Source: Uranotaenia lowii (taxonomy: Eukaryota > Arthropoda > Insecta > Diptera > Culicidae). From it: a DNA stretch of 64,000 nucleotides. Where the stretch lies: NCBI RefSeq assembly GCF_029784155.1, contig NC_073691.1, positions 27,137,976-27,201,975 on the forward strand, given 5' to 3'. The notes beneath the pieces are model-generated. The model saw only the letters and a list, made by a program, of their open reading frames with translations. It was not told where the DNA came from and did no database searches. A program made the translations under genes and the position numbers. Below, piece after piece: positions 44,515 through 55,871 of the stretch. Within the stretch, counting starts at the first letter, position 1. The number at the start of each line of letters is the position of its first letter.

Positions 44515-45459
44515 TAGACTGGCCCATATAAAAAAAAATCTTTATATTCCACGCGGCACCCCCTAGGTTGGTGCATTTAGGTGAAAAAATGACTTTCTGA
44601 AAGTTTCAGGTCATTTGGAAGAAGCACGAGCTGGCGCAAAGGACTTGAAATTTGTATGGAGATTTTCAACAAAATGCATGAAAAATCGACATACTTTCAC
44701 TCTTTGTGTTGTAAAATATGTTTCCAGAATGCTAGAAAGCTCAGAATTTCAGGAATTGTAGTTCAAACTATGAAAAACAAGTTTGTAGAAGACTGTGACG
44801 CGATACGAGTTGACTGTGATGAGTTATCCGCAATTGAATGTGTGATTTTTTTCGCATTTCATCGATATATCGTGAACGGTGTATAGGTGGATTATTAGTA
44901 CTAACTTGATCGCATTGTCACACAATGAGAATTACAGATAGAAAGTTTGTGTCTTCGGCAAAGTTGTAGCTTATTTTATAACAAATATTTTTGCAAAAAG
45001 TTGAAAGAATGGTTTGAAAAACTATAAACTGCTGCATTGTGCGACGACGCGATCGAGATAGTGCGATTATTAGCCCATACACCGTTCACGATATGTCAAT
45101 GAAATGCAAAAAAAAATCACACATTCAGTTGCGGATAACTCATCACAGTCAACTCGTATTGCGTCACAATCTTCTACGAACTTGTTTTTCATTGTTTGAA
45201 CTACAATTCCTGAAATTCTGAGCTGTCTAGCATACTAGAAACATATTTTAGAACACAACGAGTGAAATTATGTCGATTTTTCATACATTTTTCAAAAAAT
45301 CTCCATACAAATTTCAAGTCCTTTGCGCCAGCTCGTGTTTCTTCCAAATGATCTGAAACTTTCAGAAAGTCATTTTTTCACCTAAATGCACCAATCTAGG
45401 GGGTGCCGCGTTGAAAAAAATGTTGTAAAAATCATCCCATACAAAGTTGGGCCAGTCTA
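44515..45459. mobile_element. Long inverted-repeat (foldback) element with perfect 8-bp duplication
   Basis: The 945-bp insertion is flanked by AGCTACAC on both sides (44507-44514 and 45460-45467). Its ends are TAGACTGGCCCA and the exact complement. The arms, about 420 bp each, pair nearly throughout: for example the block with GCACGAGCTGGCGCAAAGGA at about 44624-44643 and its complement at about 45319-45338. The spacer is about 100 bp. A perfect 8-bp duplication and TAG-type end suggest hAT, with the whole body turned into TIR. No coding capacity. It interrupts the LINE endonuclease. Confidence 0.9.
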
Positions 45460-45467
45460 AGCTACAC

Positions 45468-45672
45468 CCCCACCTTGTCGATCAAGTCGATCATTTCGCA
45501 AAATTTTAAAGAAAGCATTGCTTTTCAAGTTATTGTCCGGCTTTAAAAAAGTTTCAGTGATGGCAGCAATATGTATGTTTTGGGATTTCAAAAATAAAAA
45601 GAACTCATCTTGGTTAGCCAGCAAAGATCTAGCGTTCCAATTCATAATATTTAAACATCTATTTGGATCCAT
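45468..45672 (-). pseudogene. LINE ORF2, N-terminal part of the APE endonuclease
   Basis: ORF2 starts at the ATG at 45672 (MDPNRCLNIMNWNARSL). NWNARSL is the Asn motif, and IAAITETFL holds the catalytic Glu. The ATG overlaps the end of ORF1 by 14 nt in a different frame, as is usual for Jockey elements. It is cut after GGGVA by the foldback insertion; the other half resumes at 44514. Confidence 0.87.
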
Positions 45673-45952
45673 CAGGGAATCGTAAAGTCATAATAATTTT
45701 GTTAGCATAATTAAAAGAAGTTTGGAAAGCTTCAAACATTGAATTTGCTTTCAACATAAGTTGCATCATTTCTATTAAATTTTGATGCAAAAATTTTAAT
45801 TTTTCCTCGGTAATCTCACCCAAATCAACAAAATTGTTAGGATCAGAAAATGAAGGAGAAGAACAAGTATTTGAATTTCGGGGATTTTCCCAAGCCTTCG
45901 CATGAACGTTGAGACTTGGTTTTTTCCCATTTTTATTAGTGTTATCTTATTT
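45659..45952 (-). pseudogene. LINE ORF1 (gag-like), C-terminal fragment
   Basis: The frame was too short at its start for ORF detection but is clear. It reads on the minus strand through KPSLNVHAKAWENP, PNNFVDLGEITEEKLKF and FNYANKIIMTLRF to a TAG at 45659-45661. ORF1 in this clade binds RNA. Only the C-terminus is present. Upstream of about 45952 a stop appears and homology to the expected protein ends, which marks the 5' truncation. Confidence 0.75.
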
Positions 45953-46549
45953 TGATCGCCGATGGGATATATTCTTATCTAAGTTTGTGGCATATCGGCA
46001 AATTGAAAATCTAATTAGAGAGCAATTATGATAGATATGAAAATTGATAGGTGGAAAGGTCAAAGCTAGAGCGCTTTGGGTAGAAGAAACGAATAGATGG
46101 TGAAACTGTGAGCTTAGGGCATTGTTTTTTATCGACAGCATGAAACTGCTTGTGTGATTCTTTACCCGGCATCTGCTGGCTGTTTGTAGTAAGTGACGAA
46201 AAAGCCACATTACTACCCACAACCAGCCCAGATGGATCGAACACATGAAGTTGCGTCCGACCGGCCCTTAAGATTGGCTCCTCCGACGCAAAACATTGCC
46301 TCTACTGTTCTAGGTTATCGAAGTTTGTTTGCAAGTGAGAGTCAGAGTTTCAATCTCAAGTGAATTCTGTACCAGACGAAAAAATCCCGAATCTCATCCA
46401 GTTTCCGTTAAAAAAACAAAAACTGATAACGCGTGAAGCAAGAGGCTGCCCAGTTGCGTGTTGATACCGATTTACGGAGATGTGTTTTTTTTTTCAACTG
46501 TTATTTGATAATAAATACACATTCTACTATTCAATTCGATTTTCCATCT
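45953..46549. other. Region between the LINE and the protease gene
   Basis: It holds unrecognised ORFs (72-99 codons on the minus strand). The last part is presumably the protease promoter region. Confidence 0.4.
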
Positions 46550-46554
46550 TCAGT
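46508..46554 (+). promoter_or_regulatory. Candidate core promoter of the protease gene
   Basis: An AT-rich ATAATAAATAC word (46508-46518) lies about 34-44 bp before an arthropod initiator match TCAGT (46550-46554). The start codon follows 52 bp later. Spacing is slightly longer than the ideal TATA-to-Inr distance, so this is tentative. Confidence 0.3.
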
Positions 46555-46606
46555 GGCCAGAGTTTTGTGAACAGCTAAACACTTAAACAGTGGAGATTGT
46601 TACGCG

Positions 46607-49005
46607 ATGTTTGCTGCTTTGATTTTGGCAAGTTTCTTACTGAGCATCTCTGCTGCGGAACAGTTCATTTGCGGAATACCTAAAGTTCACAAACGGCCGA
46701 CTATCAAAGGGGGCAGTTCCGTCAACAGCGGAGATTGGCCCTGGCATTCAGCGGTTTATCACAAAGATAGACATTCATTCAGATATGTTTGTGGCGGAAC
46801 TCTCATTAGTGAAGAATTTGTGATTACGGCAGCTCACTGTCTGTTTAACGTTGACAACAACCAGCGTTTGAACGGGAACAGAATTTTCGTACGACTTGGT
46901 GTTTACAATTTGGACGAAATTAGTGAAGAAACCAAACAATTCCCAGTTCAAAGGATACATATTTATGCTAACTTCAGTAGCAGAAATTTACAGGACGATA
47001 TTGCCATCTTGGAACTGGCCGAAGTCGTTCGGTTTACAAACTACATTCTGCCGGCATGTTTGAGTATGGAATCCACAACCTCGCAAGGAACAGTAATCGG
47101 ATGGGGTCTGGTGGAAAATGACGAAATTTCCCCGGTCCTTAAGATAGCGCGTCTTCCTGTTATCGATACATTGAACTGTCTAATCAGTGACCGAGACTAT
47201 TTCGGACATACGCTTGATAATGGAATGTTTTGTGCTGGTCACAGGAATGGAACAACGGTCTGTAATGGGGACAGTGGAGGTGGATTTTTCGTCAAACATG
47301 GCAGTAGCTGGCACCTGCAAGGGATTATCTCTTTCATAAAGAAGCGTCCTGACCATTCCAACTTTTGCACCACGGATAGCTACACCCAAAATTCAGCCTC
47401 TGTGCCAATGGCGTGTAGTCAATTTCATAGCATCATTGGTACAAGAAGATAACGCGACCGGCACTGATTCGATTTGCGCCCACCGGCATTAACCTCCCAG
47501 CGTAACCGAATTGCGTATGTCTGAATGAAACAAAATAAAAACGTTTTCGCGTCCCTCCCAATCGCATCACAAGCCGAAGAAGGATGGAAATAAATACCGG
47601 CCAACACCAGGCAGCCAGCGAACCGAGCACTGTGCGTGTGTATGTAGCAAAAGCAACAACAAAAACATTCCTTCAATTTACCGGCAAACAACACCGGCCA
47701 AGCTGCCCGGCTTTAGCAGCTGTGTATATGTAGCGTGTGTATGTAATAGCAGGCAGTAAGCAAAGCACAGTTCTCATTCAATGGGTTTCCCGTTCCTTCA
47801 CTCCCGTTCCCTGGCAAGACGCTACAATTGGTGATGTGAGTTCGATTCTCACTACAGCGCTGTGGTTTTAATTTTTATTTTCTTGTTTCTGGGATGAATT
47901 ATCCAATAGGAAGGAAATCCCATAAAATGTTTTTCTTGTTTCGCTTGAATGTAGTGGTCATCATTTTGGTTGGGAGCCGAGTCCTTATGCCAGTTACGGT
48001 TTTTCAAACATACCGTCTTCGGCACAGTGCACATTTCAGAGCATTATCGGCACAGAGATGTGCTAAAAAGGCATTGGATTTTTGCAACCTCTTCTATGGG
48101 TGTATGCCGGATTTACGAACGTTACGGATTACATCCCCTGGATCAGGAACATAACTAGCATTCGACTGAAAGAAAAAGCCTGTAAGTATCCACTTTAGTT
48201 TGATGTTGATATGTGGATTCGAATATTAAACATACTAAATTTTTGTGTTTTGATAGCATCCTCCTGTGGACAACGTAAGCTGATGAAAATGCGCTTCCAA
48301 GGATCAAGGGACGAAACGGAAACCGAAATGATATACCACTGGCCGTGGTATGGACTACTTCATACCAACTATGGCATGGGAAGATATTCCATTTGTGAGA
48401 TTACAATAGTATCGAAAAAATCTGTGGTCACTTCCAGTGGATGCGTATCAGATACACCAGGGAATATGATTGTAAAAGTTGGTCAAAAGCAGGACCGTTT
48501 GGGATATATGGAGTATGGCCAAGTGCTCAATGTCAGTAAGGTGATCAAACGCGACGATTTTTTTGCAATATTACACCTTAGCTCTGAGTTAGTGTTTGCC
48601 GATTACGTTCAGCCAATTTGTCTTTGGGAGGGCGACACATCACAAGAGCACATTGATGGACAAATTGGATACATGCCAAGTGATTATATAACTTTAGGTT
48701 CTCATCATTTCGGGGAAGACGTTGAAAAGAAGGCACGCGATGCAGTTACTTTCGAAATAACTTCAAGCGCAGTTTGTGAAAAAAGCCATCCAGATACCGA
48801 AAGCTTTTCAGGAGATAAACTGTTTTGTGCACGCATGCTCAGTGAAAAAATAATTCTTGTCCATCAAGGTTCGGGTCTTTACATACATCATAATAATCGA
48901 TGGGTGCTACGAGGAATGTCACTGTCCAGGCTCACACCAGATAAAAATTCTGTAGCAATTTTCGTAGATGTAAGGAAATATTTAACATCCGATACGGAGC
49001 TGTAA
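46607..49005 (+). CDS. Secreted two-domain serine protease gene, exon interrupted by a transposon
   Basis: Read as exon 46607-47382, transposon 47383-48102, exon remainder 48105-48181, phase-1 intron 48182-48256, exon 48257-49005. The start is the ATG before a signal peptide (residues 1-17). The first domain is a trypsin-fold protease with TAAHC (His77), DDIAIL (Asp131) and GDSGGG (Ser223); the residue six before Ser is Thr, so it should not cut after Arg/Lys like trypsin. The activation site region is RPTIKGG. There is no CLIP domain. After removal of the element and one TA the end of domain 1 reads DSYAGFTNVTDYIPWI, the normal C-terminal helix of the family. The second domain (SSCGQRKL onward) keeps the fold but has lost the catalytic residues. 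Extracellular; the family acts in clotting or immune cascades, the exact role is unknown. As it stands, the mRNA would stop 20 codons into the element (47452). Confidence 0.85.
47383..48102. mobile_element. TA-flanked TIR element, copy B (in the protease exon)
   Basis: It has the same termini as 42742-43798 (CACCCAAAATTCAGCC; CTATGGGTG) and TA on both sides (47381-47382 and 48103-48104). The 720-bp copy has fewer internal tandem units. Restoring one TA gives a codon for Tyr and continues the protease frame. A B-box-like GAGTTCGATTC (47838-47848) is conserved relative to copy A. No transposase is visible. Confidence 0.9.
48182..48256 (+). other. 75-bp intron of the protease gene (phase 1)
   Basis: The donor is GTAAGTATCC and the acceptor TTTTGATAG. 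It joins AAAGCCT to CATCCTCCTGT without breaking the frame (K-A-S-S-S-C-G). Confidence 0.85.
48257..49005 (+). CDS. Second, inactive protease-homologue domain (exon 2)
   Basis: About 249 codons encode a serine-protease fold: WPWYGLLH replaces the usual WPWHSAVY block, TSSGC replaces TAAHC (His lost), DDFFAIL replaces DDIAIL (Asp lost), YVQPICLW is conserved, and VHQGSGLYI replaces the GDSGGG block (Ser lost). Such serine protease homologues are common in insect immunity as cofactors. The exon ends with TAA at 49003-49005. No AATAAA was seen in the next 250 bp. Confidence 0.8.
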
Positions 49006-49431
49006 GCAGATGCAACCTTGGGAAATGTCGTGTTCTGTCACTGCTACAAATTTTACATTCTAACACAAATGAAAATTCATGTCCCGTTGCCAATTTCACA
49101 AATGTTTATTAATTCTAGAACTCTCTTCGAAATCCTTTGCCACATGTTTCAAACCGAATTAGATTCAAACTTGACGCTGATTTTCTCCCTACCGTCTAAT
49201 GCTATCATTTTCGAAGTGCCTTTACATGTTTCACCCTGAGGGTTCCTCGTTTTCCTTCAAAGCAGCGGTCGGAAAACTTTGTTAATCACTACCCGAAAAT
49301 ATATTTTTCCTGGAAAACAGCCCGAAGTTCCAGGAAACTGCTGTTTGACCATTTTTTTTTTCGGGGAATTACTGTTCAAGGACCGAAGTAAAGTAACATT
49401 TTCTCGATCAATCAAATGATCTGTTCCACAG
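49006..49431. other. 3' flank of the protease gene
   Basis: AT-rich; one 76-codon chance ORF on the minus strand. It includes the presumed 3' UTR. Confidence 0.4.
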
Positions 49432-51530
49432 ATGAGAATGAGGATACTTGATCCCTGGAGATACATGATTTCTTCGCTATATCTCAAAACCGGAATGTCT
49501 TACAAATATCAAACGTTCTAGAAAAATGTGCCAAATAGAACAAAACGACATAGCTGTTTTCTCACCAAATTAAAAAAAAATCTTATTTGAGTTATTGAGC
49601 TTTGTTTGAAAAAAATTAACAAAATTAGACATGTAGAGCTTTTTTTAGCACTTTTAAATGTTTCCCACATGGAAAAATTACAGTAACAATATTTATTCCA
49701 ATATGTTAATCCTTAGAGTTTAATATGAACTTCATAATGCTATATTTGTAAAGAAATAGTAAACTTTTAATTTTACAAATTAGAAAATTGCGCCTTTAAG
49801 TATGCAAGAATTATTAGGTAGTAGACATGCCCAAGTAACAATTTAAGTTTTATTCCAACCTTAACAGTCCGCTTAAGACTATTTCCTAAAGCTACTTTAT
49901 AAGCCAAAGCGCATTCTACGCTATTAGCGCAACTACTAAGTACTTTAAGGCTAACATATGGCCAAAAGGGACCATTTTGTTAACGTTTTTAAAGCTAATT
50001 CTATACGCTATAATAAAACATCCAACAGAATAGTTTTATTCGACCTTATAGACATAGCCTTAAGAAACCTTTCTGAGCTCTTTTAAGACTATCCACATCC
50101 TTTAAAACTACGTCAAGGAATCTGATAGGAATTTTACTGTGGGAGCTGTGAAATTTGATAGATAATCTACTGTGGGAGCTTTCTGTTCCGTTTTTTCTCG
50201 TGTTATTGCTTCGTCTCCCAAACATTTGGTGATTGGTGATGATTGCATTTAAATTATTTTAAAAATATTTTCATTTTCATTTTTAATATGTCTTAGTATA
50301 AAACTTCCTGCAACTTCAGATTTCTAGTGAAATATATACGAAATAGCATAAAAAATATGCGCGCCTAAAAGAAACCAAGGTTTACACAATTTTAAGAATT
50401 TTTTAAATTAAAAAATAATAATTTAAGTAACATTTAAATTTGCTCAAATTATGCAATTTTTGTTTTGCATTGAAATTCATACCCTTTACAACAAATAGTA
50501 CCGCAAACATTGTCAAATTTGTTGAAAATGTCTAGTTTTTTGTATTATAACATTATTTCCAGCAAGATGGCGTCAGTAAATTCAATTCAATTTCACAATT
50601 AACATGGCGTACAGTAAGTCAATGTTGAACATCTTAAGGCAGTTGTAAAACGGTTTTGAAATTGTTTTTTGTCGGGTTGAAAAATGTCGTAATAAAACAA
50701 TTCCAACAAACAGTTTTAAAATGGTTTTAAGAGACCTTGAATCACAACTTCGTTTGACGTTTATCTAAATGAAATACACGCTCATGATGGATTCATCCAT
50801 TTTTGAGTAAGCTACATTTGTCGCAATAAATTAGATCATTTCGATTTGTTGTTGGCAAAAGGCATTCATGAAACTTTTCGTTTTGTTTCCTTTTGACTAT
50901 GATTAGAGAATGGTCAATTACCTTTAAATAACAAGTAGGTATTGATATCAAATAATCTCAGACTGTTTAGAAATAGATCATTTTCCGTAATCAAAAGCCT
51001 GGCCTTAAAGCTTAATAATAACCCGTATAATTGAGGATTATAACCAAACGATTTCTTAAATCGACAAATGACGATTTGATGAAGCGCAATAACAAGTTTA
51101 GCAAACGATTATAGAAACAGTGAAATACATTGCCTGAACCGTGAATTCCGAAATAATCGTATTTTGGATATGTAGTTAGGTTATGTAACTGTTAAAAACT
51201 GTTAAAACAGTTGTATGGGAGAACTTTTCTGCAAACAGTATGCTAACGATTTAGGTAACGATATTATTAATAGTATGCAACATATAAAACTATAATGGTT
51301 ATTGTTGCAATTGGAAGCGATAAAACGATTTAATAAAACGTGCATCGGATATTTTGCTAACGATAATCAAAACTATATTACGCTTCAAATAAATCGTAAT
51401 TTTCAATGATCGGCCATTGCTAATAGTCTTCATCCAGATTATTTATATCATCTGAAACTTGTTGAGGCTGATGAAAGTATAGAATGAGCATTTTCACTTG
51501 TAATGAAGCTCAATTTCTCCGTCTTTGCTG
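49432..51530. mobile_element. Second, partial copy of the 20840 element
   Basis: The segment begins with GAGAATGAGGATACTTGATC, as at 20840, and is collinear with about 20840-22500 including the CCCAAGTAACA block (49830) and the terminal-half blocks TGAAATACATTGCCTGAACC and GAGCATTTTCACTTGTAATG. It has an extra stretch at about 50900-51115. The GGGG terminus is lost and the foldback is absent, so it is a truncated relative. Confidence 0.65.
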
Positions 51531-51834
51531 AGGAGAAGCCGATCGATTCAGATGAACGGTTCTGGGATCGATCCATCTAAAAAATCGAAGCTTGAAGATC
51601 GATCTCCGATTAATCGATCTTTTCCATTTGGAACAAGAGGGAACTGCCTTTTATTTAAAATATGCAAAAAGACCCTTATTTTCTAACTTGTATAATCCTT
51701 CTACATATGGAATGAGAAAAAAATCAAGCGGTTTTATATAAGGTGAACAGGAGTTTGTGTTTTAAAACAATACTCCAAAATCCAAATATCTTTGAAACGC
51801 TTTGATGTTTTAAGTAATTTTGTCATTTAGTAAT
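51531..51834. other. Transition to the satellite, GATCGAT-rich
   Basis: Around 51540-51625 the word GATCGATC and variants occur five or more times in 85 bp. The rest is AT-rich DNA with no gene. Confidence 0.45.
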
Positions 51835-52258
51835 TTATTTCAATTTAGTCAAGTTTGTCCATTTTTTTTTGGTTTTTGAATTTTTGTCAATTTGGCCAAA
51901 ATGGTCGATTTGGAAAATTTTGTGTTAGTTTCATCCTATTTATCAATATGTTCTGTCATTTGTGTAATTTTTGTCATTTGTGTAATTTTTGTCAATTTTG
52001 TCAATTTTGTCAAATTTGTCAATTTTGTCAATTTTGTCAATTTTGTCAATTAAGTCAATTTTGTCAATTTTGTCAATTTTGTCAATTTTGTCAATTTTGT
52101 CAATTTTGTCAATTTTGTCAATTTTGTCAATTTTGTCAATTTTGTCAATTTTGTCAATTTTGTCAATTTTGTCAATTTTGTCAATTTTGTCAATTTTGTC
52201 AATTTTGTCAATTTTGTCAATTTTGTCAATTTTGTCAATTTTGTCAATTTTGTCAATT

Positions 52259-52300
52259 TTAGCTTAGCTTAGCTTAGCTTAGCTTGATTAACTACTAATT
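52259..52300. other. Non-satellite island, AGCTT pentamers
   Basis: Within the array is a run of five to six AGCTT units followed by GATTAACTACTAATTTTG. A related run begins the repeat at 9546-9806 (minus strand). It may be the tail or target trace of an inserted and lost repeat. Confidence 0.75.
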
Positions 52301-54790
52301 TTGTCAATTTTGTCAATTTTGTCAATTTTGTCAATTTTGTCAATTTTGTCAATTTTGTCAATTTTGTCAGTTTTGGCAATTTTGGCAATTTTGTCAATTT
52401 AGTCAATTTTGTCAATTTTGTCAATTTTGGCAAATTTGTCAATTTTGTCAATTTTGTCAATTTTGTCAATTTTGTCAATTTTGTCAATTTTGTCAATTTT
52501 GTCAATTTTGTCAATTTTGTCAATTTTGTCAATTTTGTCAATTTTGTCAATTTTGTCAATTTTGTCAATTTTGTCAATTTTGTCGATTTTGTCAATTTTG
52601 TCAATTTTGTCAATTTTGTCAATTTTGTCAATTTTGTCAATTTTGTCAATTTTGTCAATTTTGTCAATTTTGTCAATTTTGTCAATTTTGTCAATTTTGT
52701 CAATTTTGTCAATTTTGTCAATTTTGTCAATTTTGTCAATTTTGTCAATTTTGTCAATTTTGTCAATTTTGTCAATTTTGTCAATTTTGTCAATTTTGTC
52801 AATTTTGTCAATTTTGTCAATTTTGTCAATTTTGTCAATTTTGTCAATTTTGTCAATTTTTTCAATTTTGTCAATTTTGTCAATTTTGTCAATTTTGTCA
52901 ATTTTGTCAATTTTGTCAAATTTGTCAATTTTGTCAATTTTGTCAATTTTGTCAATTTTGTCAATTTTGTCAATTTTGTCAATTTTGTCAATTTTGTCAA
53001 TTTTGTCAATTTTGTCAATTTTGTCAATTTTGTCAATTTTGTCAATTTTGTCAATTTTGTCAATTTTGTCAATTTTGTCAATTTTGTCAATTTTGTCAAT
53101 TTTGTCAATTTTGTCAATTTTGTCAATTTTGTCAATTTTGTCAATTTTGTCAATTTTGTCAATTTTGTCAATTTTGTCAATTTTGTCAATTTTGTCAATT
53201 TTGTCAATTTTGTCAATTTTGTCAATTTTGTCAATTTTGTCAATTTTGTCAATTTTGTCAATTTTGTCAATTTTGTCAATTTTGTCAATTTTGTCAATTT
53301 TGTCAATTTTGTCAATTTTGTCAATTTTGTCAATTTTGTCAATTTTGTCAATTTTGTCGATTTTGTCAATTTTGTCAATTTTGTCAATTTTGTCAATTTT
53401 GTCAATTTTGTCAATTTTGTCAATTTTGTCAATTTTGTCAATTTTGTCAATTTTGTCAATTTTGTCAATTTTGTCAATTTTGTCAATTTTGTCAATTTTG
53501 TCAATTTTGTCAATTTTGTCAATTTTGTCAATTTTGTCAATTTTGTCAATTTTGTCAATTTTGTCAATTTTGTCAATTTTGTCAATTTTGTCAATTTTGT
53601 CAATTTTGTCAATTTTGTCAATTTTGTCAATTTTGTCAATTTTGTCAATTATGGCAATTTTGTCAATTTTGTCAATTTTGTCAATTTTGTCAATTTTGTC
53701 AATTTTGTCAATTTTGTCAATTTTGTCAATTTTGTCAATTTTGTCAATTTTGTCAATTTTGTCAATTTTGTCAATTTTGTCAATTTTGTCAATTTTGTCA
53801 ATTTTGTCAATTTTGTCAATTTTGTCAATTTTGTCAATTTTGTCAATTTTGTCAATTTTGTCAATTTTGTCAATTTTGTCAATTTTGTCAATTTTGTCAA
53901 TTTTGTCAATTTTGTCAATTTTGTCAATTTTGTCAATTTTGTCAATTTTGTCAATTTTGTCAATTTTGTCAATTTAGTTAATTTTGTCAATTTTGTCAAT
54001 TTTGTCAATTTTGTCAATTTTGTCAATTTTGTCAATTTTGTCAATTTTGTCAATTTTGTCAATTTTGTCAATTTTGTCAATTTTGTCAATTTTGTCAATT
54101 TCGTCAATTTTGTCAATTTTGTCAATTTTGTCAATTTTGTCAATTTTGTCAATTTTGTCAATTTTGTCAACTTTGTCAATTTTGTCAATTTTGTCAATTT
54201 TGTCAATTTTGTCAATTTTGTCAATTTTGTCAATTTTGTCAATTTTGTCAATTTTGTCAATTTTGTCAATTTTGTCAATTTTGTCAATTTTGTCAATTTT
54301 GTCAATTTTGTCAATTTTGTCAATTTTGTCAATTTTGTCAATTTTGTCAATTTTGTCAATTTTGTCAATTTTGTCAATTTTGTCAATTTTGTCAATTTTG
54401 TCAATTTTGTCAATTTTGTCAATTTTGTCAATTTTGTCAATTTTGTCAATTTTGTCAATTTTGTCAATTTTGTCAATTTTGTCAATTTTGTCAATTTTGT
54501 CAATTTTGTCAATTTTGTCAATTTTGTCAATTTTGTCAATTTTGTCAATTTTGTCAATTTTGTCAATTTTGTCAATTTTGTCAATTTTGTCAATTTTGTC
54601 AATTTTGTCAATTTTGTCAATTTTGTCAATTTTGTCAATTTTGTCAATTTTGTCAATTTTGTGAATTTTGTGTATTTTGTCAGTTTTGTCAATTTTGTCA
54701 ATTTTGTCAATTTTGTCAATTTTGTCAATTTTGTGAATTTTGTGTATTTTGTCAGTTTTGTCAATTTTGTCAATTTTGTCAATTTTGTCA

Positions 54791-55871
54791 ATTAAGTTAA
54801 TTTTGTCAGTTTTGTCAATTTTGTCAATTTAGTCAATTTTGTCAATTTTGTCAATTTTGTCAATTTTGTCAATTTTGTCAATTTTGTCAATTTTGTCAAT
54901 TTTGTCAATTTTGTTAATTTTGTCAATTTTGTCAATTTTGTCAATTTTGTCAATTTAGTCAATTTAGTCAATTTTGTCAATTTTGTCAATTTTGTCAATT
55001 TTGTCAATTTTGTCAATTTTGTCAATTTTGTCAATTTTGTCAATTTTGTCAATTTTGTCAATTTTGTCAATTTTGTCAATTTTGTCAATTTTGTCAATTT
55101 TGTCAATTTTGTCAATTTTGTCAATTTTGTCAATTTTGTCAATTTTGTCAATTTTGTCAATTTAGTCAATTTTGTCAATTTAGTCAATTTAGTCAATTTA
55201 GTCAAATTAGTCAATGTAGTCAATTTGGCCAATTTGGTCAATTTTGTCAATTTTGTAAATTTAGTGAATTTTGTCAATTTTGTCAATTTTGTAAATTTTG
55301 TCAATTTTGTCAATTTTGTCAATTTAGTCAATTTTGTCAATTTTGTCAATTTTGTCAATTTTGTCAATTTTGTCAATTTTGTCAATTTTGTCAATTTTGT
55401 CAATTTTGCCAATTTTGCCAATTTTGCCAATTTTGTCAATTTTGTCAATTTTGTCAATTTTGTCAATTTAGTAAATTTTGTCAATTTTGTAAATTTTGTC
55501 AATTTTGTCAATTTTGTAAATTTTGTAAATTTTGTCAATTTTGTCAATTTTGTCAATTTTGTCAATTTTGTCAATTTTGTCAATTTTGTCAATTTTGTCA
55601 ATTTTGTCAATTTTGTCAATTTTGTCAATTTTGTCAATTTTGTCAATTTTGTCAATTTTGTCAATTTTGTCAATTTTGTCAATTTTGTCAATTTTGTCAA
55701 TTTTGTCAATTTGGTCAATTTTGTCAATTTTGTCAATTTTGTCAATTTTGTCAATTTTGTCAATTTTGTCAATTTTGTCAATTTGGTCAATTTGGTCAAT
55801 TTTGTAAATTGTATCAATTTTGTAAATTGTATCAATTTTGTAAATTGTATCAATTTTGTCAATTTTGTCAA
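54791..55871. repeat. Higher-order unit A (1080 bp, 120 monomers)
   Basis: Bounded by two occurrences of the marker CAATTAAGT (54789 and 55870). It contains a triplet of TTTTGCCAA variants (about 55405-55432) and a stretch of GTAAA variants. It has the same kind of markers as unit B but is shorter. Confidence 0.65.

Larger units (their letters stand above)
40758..45952 (-). mobile_element. 5'-truncated Jockey-clade LINE (Juan-like)
   Basis: On the minus strand the element runs from the C-terminal part of ORF1 at 45952 to a poly(A) tail (T-run at about 40758-40772). It contains ORF2 with an APE endonuclease and reverse transcriptase. ORF2 is broken three times: a foldback insertion (44515-45459), a TA-element insertion (42742-43798) and a one-base frameshift near 41540. 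It is therefore dead. The RT sequence (SSYRPISLLPSLSKLFER, LDIEKAFDSVWHKGLV and FADDT motifs) places it in the Jockey clade; the resemblance to mosquito Juan is from memory of that family. Confidence 0.88.
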
